A stretch of DNA of 64,000 bases, from NCBI RefSeq assembly GCF_000418325.1, contig NC_021658.1:14718126-14782125 (forward strand), written 5' to 3'. The notes beneath the pieces were generated by a model. The model was given only the letters and a program-made list of their open reading frames with translations, made no database searches and was not told the origin of the DNA. Below, in pieces: positions 59,769 to 64,000 of the stretch. This stretch comes from Sorangium cellulosum So0157-2. Its GTDB lineage: Bacteria; Myxococcota_A; Polyangia; Polyangiales; Polyangiaceae. Position 1 is the stretch's first letter; each line of letters begins with the position of its first letter. The translations under genes were made by a program, and so were the position numbers.

Positions 59769-61232
59769 CTAGAGGCTCGCGAGCGCGCGCACGAGCTCGC
59801 CGAGGCCCGCCTCGAGATCGGCTTCGCTCGCGCGCCGCGACGCCGTCGACCTCGGCGCGCCGTCGTCGTCGCGGAGGGCCTCGGCCGCGCGCGGGTTGCG
59901 GAACCAGTCCTCGTCGAAGCGCTCGATCAGGTCGCGGCGATCGCGCGCGGCCAGGACCGCCCCGGCGAGGCGGGCGGCCGCGCCGGGATCGAGCGCCGGC
60001 AGGACCCCGGCGAGCGCTCCCGGGATCGGCGCGCCGAGCGCGCGCGCGGTCACCTCCTCGAAGCGATCCCTGCGGTCCCGCGCGCCCCGGAGCAGCACGT
60101 GCCCGCCTCCGTCCTGGCCGGAGCGGAACACGAGCGCCACGGTCGCGGCGTCGAGGCGGATCGAGAGGAGGAGGCTCCGCGCGGTCGCGCGCGCCTGATC
60201 GAGCGCGCGGCCCCGGCCGAGCCCGAGCGCGCGGGCGCAGAAGACGGGATCGGCGACGAGGCCGCCGAACAGCGCGGCGCGGCGCGCCTCGCGGAGATCG
60301 AACGGCGCGTGGGCGAGCGCGAACGGCCCGCGCGCCGACGCGCGCGCGAGCGCCGCGCCGAAGCGGGCGAGCGCGCGCGCGAACGAGGCGGCGCCGAGCG
60401 GGCGCGGCAGCGGCCCGAGATCGATCGCGAGGCCCTCGGTGAGCTTCGTCGCGCGGAACAGCTCCTCGATCCACCGCGGGCTGAGCCGCGCCGGCCACCC
60501 CGACGCCGCGTCGCGGCCCACGGCGCGCCCGAGCGCGCCGTACCAGGTCGGCGCGCGCTCCACCATCGGCTCGGTCCGCTGCAGCAGCGCCTCGGCGGCG
60601 GCGATCGCGGCGTCCGGGGGGTCGCAGGGGATCTCGATGGCGCGGAGGCCCTCCTCCGCGAGCAGCCGCGCCGCCTCGTGCCGCCGCTCGACGAGGATGC
60701 GCGCGGCGTCGGCGACGGCGCCGGACCCGCGGGCGAGCACCTCGGCGAAGGTCTGCCGTCCGGCGTCGGTCGGATCGGCGAGCAGCCCGAGCCGCGCCTC
60801 GCGCGGCGACACCCGCGCCGGCTCGGGCAGATCGACCGTGAGCGACGCCGCGTGCCAGGCGGCGGCGAGCCGGACGCGGTCGGGCCAGACGACCCGCTCC
60901 AGCGTGAGCGTGTAGACCCAGTCGGCGAGCGGGGCCGCGAGGCCGGTCGGGTCCGGCGCGGCGGCCGTCGTCGGGCTCGCGAGCCCGAGCTCCGCGCCGA
61001 GGCCGGGGGTCTTGCCGGTGAGCTCGAGGTAGGTCGACCGCGCGCTGGCGCGCCGGAACGGCTCGAGCGGGTTCTCGAGCCGGGCCTTCGCCTCGGCGGC
61101 GCTCGTGCCGTCCTGGTCCTCGGCGGACGGGGCCGGACCGCGCCGGGTGAGGTCGCCGAGCGCCGCGCGGAGCGCGCGCGCCGCTCGAGCGACGTCCCGA
61201 TCGAGGCGGAGCAGATCGATTTCCATGCGCAT
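59769..61232 (-). CDS. Hypothetical helical protein, co-transcribed with miaE
   Basis: A 487-residue protein rich in Ala, Arg and Leu, without signal peptide or membrane helix (start ATG 61232 or 61226). It contains several charged helical segments (FAEVLARGSGAVADAARILVERRHEAARLL) and a central PTWYGALGRAVGRDA stretch. No family is recognised. The start lies 9 bp after the miaE stop, so it is the second gene of that operon. The frame is long, uninterrupted and shows the strong third-position G/C bias of real genes here. Confidence 0.6.
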   Translation of the reverse strand: MRMEIDLLRLDRDVARAARALRAALGDLTRRGPAPSAEDQDGTSAAEAKARLENPLEPFRRASARSTYLELTGKTPGLGAELGLASPTTAAAPDPTGLAAPLADWVYTLTLERVVWPDRVRLAAAWHAASLTVDLPEPARVSPREARLGLLADPTDAGRQTFAEVLARGSGAVADAARILVERRHEAARLLAEEGLRAIEIPCDPPDAAIAAAEALLQRTEPMVERAPTWYGALGRAVGRDAASGWPARLSPRWIEELFRATKLTEGLAIDLGPLPRPLGAASFARALARFGAALARASARGPFALAHAPFDLREARRAALFGGLVADPVFCARALGLGRGRALDQARATARSLLLSIRLDAATVALVFRSGQDGGGHVLLRGARDRRDRFEEVTARALGAPIPGALAGVLPALDPGAAARLAGAVLAARDRRDLIERFDEDWFRNPRAAEALRDDDGAPRSTASRRASEADLEAGLGELVRALASL

Positions 61233-61241
61233 CTACCCCCG

Positions 61242-61838
61242 TTACCCGTGCACCGCGGGTGCCGTCCCGAGCCGCCCGGCGATCTCGCCCTCGGCGCGCG
61301 CGAGCTCGGCCAGCCGCCCCCGCGTCGCGACCTCGTCGCCGGCGACCTCGACGGCGAGATCGACGAGGGTCCGGTAGTGCCGCGCCTCGGACGCGAAGAG
61401 CTCCTCGTAGAGCGGCGCGAGCTCGTGCGCGCGCGCCGCGAGCCCGTCGGCGAGCAGGCGGAAGCGCTCGCAGGAGCGGGCCTCAATGATGGCGCCGACG
61501 AGCAGCCGGTCGACCAGGGCGGCCTTCGCGTTGCGCGCGCAGGTGGTGGAGGCCGCCTTGCGCAGCTCGCTCGCGTAGACGTCGGTCTCCGGCTTGCCGA
61601 GCGCGAGGCCGCGCTGCTCGATCACGTCGAGCAGCGCGCGGAAGTGCCGGAGCTCCTCCTCGGCGAGGTCGACGAGCGCGCGCGCGAGGCGCGGCATCGA
61701 CGGCCAGCGCGCGGCGAGGGACAGCGCGTTCGACGCCGCCTTCATCTCGCAGTGGGCGTGGTCGGTCAGGAGCGCCGGCAGGTCGGCGAGCGCCACGTCA
61801 GCCCAGCGTGGATCGGTCGGTAGGGTCAGGCACAGCAC
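61242..61838 (-). CDS. miaE: MiaE-like tRNA-(ms2io6A)-hydroxylase
   Basis: A 198-residue di-iron protein. Ligand motifs of the ferritin-like fold: LLTDHAHCEMKAASNALSL (Glu, first helix), LAEEELRHFRALLDVI (E..H), IIEARSCERFRLLAD (Glu) and LFASEARHYRTLVDLA (E..H). MiaE hydroxylates the isopentenyl side chain of ms2i6A37 in tRNAs reading UNN codons. Interestingly a TsaC-type enzyme, also acting on A37 of other tRNAs, is encoded 7 kb away. It heads a two-gene operon. Confidence 0.85.
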   Translation of the reverse strand: MLCLTLPTDPRWADVALADLPALLTDHAHCEMKAASNALSLAARWPSMPRLARALVDLAEEELRHFRALLDVIEQRGLALGKPETDVYASELRKAASTTCARNAKAALVDRLLVGAIIEARSCERFRLLADGLAARAHELAPLYEELFASEARHYRTLVDLAVEVAGDEVATRGRLAELARAEGEIAGRLGTAPAVHG

Positions 61839-61961
61839 GCAGGGCCGACCTAGAGCAGGCGCGGCGCGGCGAGAAGGGGGAGGCGGGCGGCGGCCTCCCG
61901 TCGCGCCCCGGCGCGGCGCCAGCCGTCGCGCCCGCGGCGGCGCCCTCGCGGCGGAGGCGGG

Positions 61962-63198
61962 CTACAGGCCGTCGGACTGCGCGCGGGTCAGCCCGCTCGA
62001 CTCGAGGTGGTACGAGAGCCCGACCACGAACGTGGTGGGTCCTCCGCTGGCGAGCGCCCGCCGCACGGTGCCCTCGACGGCGAACTGGGTGCCCACGTAG
62101 CCGGCGCCGAGCGACAGCGCGTGCTGGCCTGCGCCCTGGTCGAAGCGGTAGCCGGCGCGGAGGGGGAAGCGATCGGCCACGAGGTACTCGCCGCCCGCCA
62201 TGAGGCGGTACGAGGTCTCGCGGTAGGAGTGGAGGTCGGCGAGCCCGTCGACCTCGATCGAGAAGTCGTCGGTGCCGAACCCGACGCCGCCGCCGACGGT
62301 CGTGGGGAGCAGCCCGTGGTCCGGGAAGGTGAGGTTCTGCCCGACGGCGGCGATGTAGAGGTTGTCGGTCGCCTTGACGGTGAGCGCGGCGTCGAACGTG
62401 AACTCGTTGACGAAGGAGTGGCGCCCCACGATGGTGGTCACGTCCTCGCCGGCCGCGTTCTCCTCCACGACGACGTCGTCGCGCAGGCCGCCGGAGACGG
62501 GGCCGGCGTCGAGCCACCGCCCGCCGAGGACGCCGTCCTGCGTGATCTTGGCGTAGCGGCCGGTGAGCCCGACGAAGATGCGATCGGTGATCGGGTAGGC
62601 GAGGGCCGCCCGCGCGTCGAGGTAGGAGCGCCTGAGCCCGCCCTCGCCCATGTCGACGTAGCCCCCGACGAAGGAGAGCGCGCCCGCGAGGTTCCCCGTG
62701 ACCGAGTCGACGACGACGCCGCCGTAGGCGTGGCGTCCGGCCTCCGGGCTGCCCTGGAACAGCGCCTGGAGGTGGTAGACGCGGGTCTCCACCATGGCGG
62801 ACGGGTTCAGGAAGATGGCCGACGTCCCGTTCCCGAGGGCGCGCAGCGCGCCGCCGAGGGCCGCCGCGCGGGGCGTCTCGTTCTCTCCATAGGCGTAGGC
62901 GAGCTGCGGCGGCAGCTCGTCGGCCGCCGCCGGCCCCGCGCGCGCCGGTCGCCGCCGCGGAGCAGGGCGCGCCCGCGGCGGGGACGTGGATCGGGATGGC
63001 GAGGAGCTCCGCCGCGCGCTCGAGGAAGGACGCGATCCACCGCGCGCGCTCGGCCGCCGCCGGCCCCGCGGCCGCCGCCAGCGCGAGCGCGCCTGCAGCG
63101 GAGAAGGCCTTGGCCCGCGCGGCGGTCGCCGACGCCGCCCGGCGCGACGGCCGCTGCGCCAGGAGGGCCCCCCTTGTCAACCGGATCCCCGACCGCAT
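61962..63198 (-). pseudogene. Outer-membrane beta-barrel protein gene, interrupted after the signal peptide
   Basis: From ATG 63198 a signal peptide (AGALALAAAAGPAAA) is read, but the mature protein (ADELPPQLAYAYGENETPRA, GNGTSAIFLNPSAMVETRVYH, then alternating beta strands to the stop at 61962) lies in another frame. The 21-bp word TCGGCCGCCGCCGGCCCCGC+G occurs at 62920-62940 and 63050-63070, 130 bp apart. Deleting one repeat plus the sequence between (130 bp) joins signal peptide and barrel exactly: GPAAADELPPQ. The protein would resemble FadL/PorV-type barrels ('A..GG...A...G..A.F.NPA'). Insertion, or recombination between short repeats, has broken it. Confidence 0.7.
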
Positions 63199-64000
63199 CG
63201 CTTCGCCATACCTCAGACCGAGGCCCTGGGGACAAATTCTCGGCCCCCCGAGAACGGCTCGCGCCGGTCGGTCTGTGCTGGACGACCTCCGCGTTTCCAA
63301 AAAAAGCTGGAAAATCAGCTACCTTTAGCCTCTTGACGACGAGATGAGCGGGTTTTGCTCTGCAATCGTGAGCGCGTCGTGAAAATAACCGACCCGCGTC
63401 GGGAGTTTTGGCGCCTGGTGTCCGGAGGGCAGAGCGCGGGGGACGCGAAGCCGTTTTCGCAGTGCGCCAGGGACTGAATTTAAGGCAATAAAGTTCGATA
63501 CTTGAGTCAGGTTTCGCAGTTGGGCATAGACGCCCGGACTCACCCGGTGCTACCTCGGATTCGTCCTCGGGGCGGTCTTGCGCCGCACCGGGTCCTCCAA
63601 AGGGTGGCCCCGAAAGGGGCGCTGCGGGCTACCGAGCTCTGTGAGGCGGTATGGGGGACGGCTGTGCCGATCTGTCTTCCAATGCAATGGACCTCGACGC
63701 GACGGTTGCACCCCCACCTCGATCGGCGTGCCCGGCGGATGCCGAGCCGAGCGCCGGTGCAGTGGGGCCGTACCATCCCCCCGCATTCCATGGAGGCATG
63801 CGGACGATCTCCCGAGGGCGAAGCGGCCGTGGGCGGACTGTTGAAAAGTCGACACGCGGTTCGATTACATTCAGAATAACACAGTGATCTCCAGAAGTTA
63901 GAGGCGAGTCCTCGCTGGGAGACCTGTGGATAAGTTGGGGGCGACGGTTTCTTCGGTCGCCCCCGAAACCTATTTTCGTGGAGCGGACTTCAGAGCAGCG
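63199..64000. other. Intergenic region without a convincing gene; one DnaA box and a hairpin
   Basis: Frames here are short, overlap on both strands and show no family pattern, and the base composition is less GC-rich than elsewhere, with A/T runs near 63300-63330 and 63475-63500. TGTGGATAA at 63925-63933 is a perfect DnaA box (TTATCCACA). GGGGGCGAC...GTCGCCCCC at 63937-63964 is a strong hairpin. Confidence 0.5.

Noticed and set aside
63502..63887. Small plus-strand genes near the end of the window
   Set aside because: Several frames overlap on both strands with no ribosome-binding site, codon bias or recognisable family.

Overview
The window is very GC-rich DNA that looks myxobacterial, most likely from the Sorangium/Polyangium group (order Polyangiales). 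The signs are four Ser/Thr protein kinases, several surface proteins ending in a MYXO-CTERM-like tail (Cys, hydrophobic helix, Arg cluster), PEGA and TPR proteins, low-complexity Pro/Ala/Ser repeats, and an F1Fo ATP synthase alpha subunit much longer than usual. The genus is an inference; no rRNA or tRNA gene was seen.

Layout. 1-2.0 kb: 3' end of a GspC-like PDZ protein and a flotillin-like SPFH protein. 2.0-13.6 kb: a tandem duplication with a 4762-bp period, carrying two pairs of Kelch-repeat lipoprotein genes (A1-B1, A2-B2). The last gene, B2, is fused in frame through a duplicated MYXO-CTERM segment to a TPR/PEGA/outer-membrane-like protein. 13.7-17.8 kb: a kinase, a VWA protein lacking its first MIDAS motif, and a membrane protein. 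17.88-22.78 kb: a 4893-bp transposon with 17-bp perfect terminal inverted repeats and an 8-bp target-site duplication, inserted in an array of 43-bp hairpin repeats. It carries an IS1-family-like transposase whose C-terminal tail has two sliding-clamp-binding motifs, an iteron-like array, a ParA-like ATPase, a possible sigma-like protein, two small proteins and several strong hairpins. 23.0-25.7 kb: a decaying patch with a TetR regulator and its operator, a frameshifted SRPBCC gene, an epoxide hydrolase with one nonsense codon, and an AraC remnant. 25.7-31.1 kb: a MYXO-CTERM beta-helix protein, a quinone-reductase-like enzyme, a GNAT acetyltransferase, a CapA-like lipoprotein and MobA. 31.1-48.9 kb, all on the minus strand: a metallo-beta-lactamase-fold hydrolase, a small barrel-like protein, three kinases, a 797-residue protein of unknown function, a giant TPR protein with two minisatellite-coded arms, and a frameshifted membrane-anchored protein. 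49.1-53.5 kb, plus strand: a MepA-like endopeptidase, a DNA methyltransferase, and a two-gene unit (OLD/RecF-like ATPase plus PD-(D/E)XK-like nuclease, broken at a C run) followed by a strongly structured intergenic region. This is a candidate defence locus. 53.5-63.2 kb, minus strand: TsaC/YrdC, ATP synthase genes b'-b-delta-alpha-gamma, an unknown protein, MiaE and an interrupted outer-membrane protein. The last 0.8 kb has no convincing gene but contains one perfect DnaA box.

The two regions most worth attention are the IS1-related transposon (17.88-22.78 kb) and the ATPase-nuclease pair with its structured downstream region (51.1-53.5 kb). Several genes are broken by small identifiable changes: an 11-bp duplication, a TGG-to-TGA-type stop, homopolymer indels, and a 130-bp insertion between direct repeats. 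Some of these could be sequence errors.
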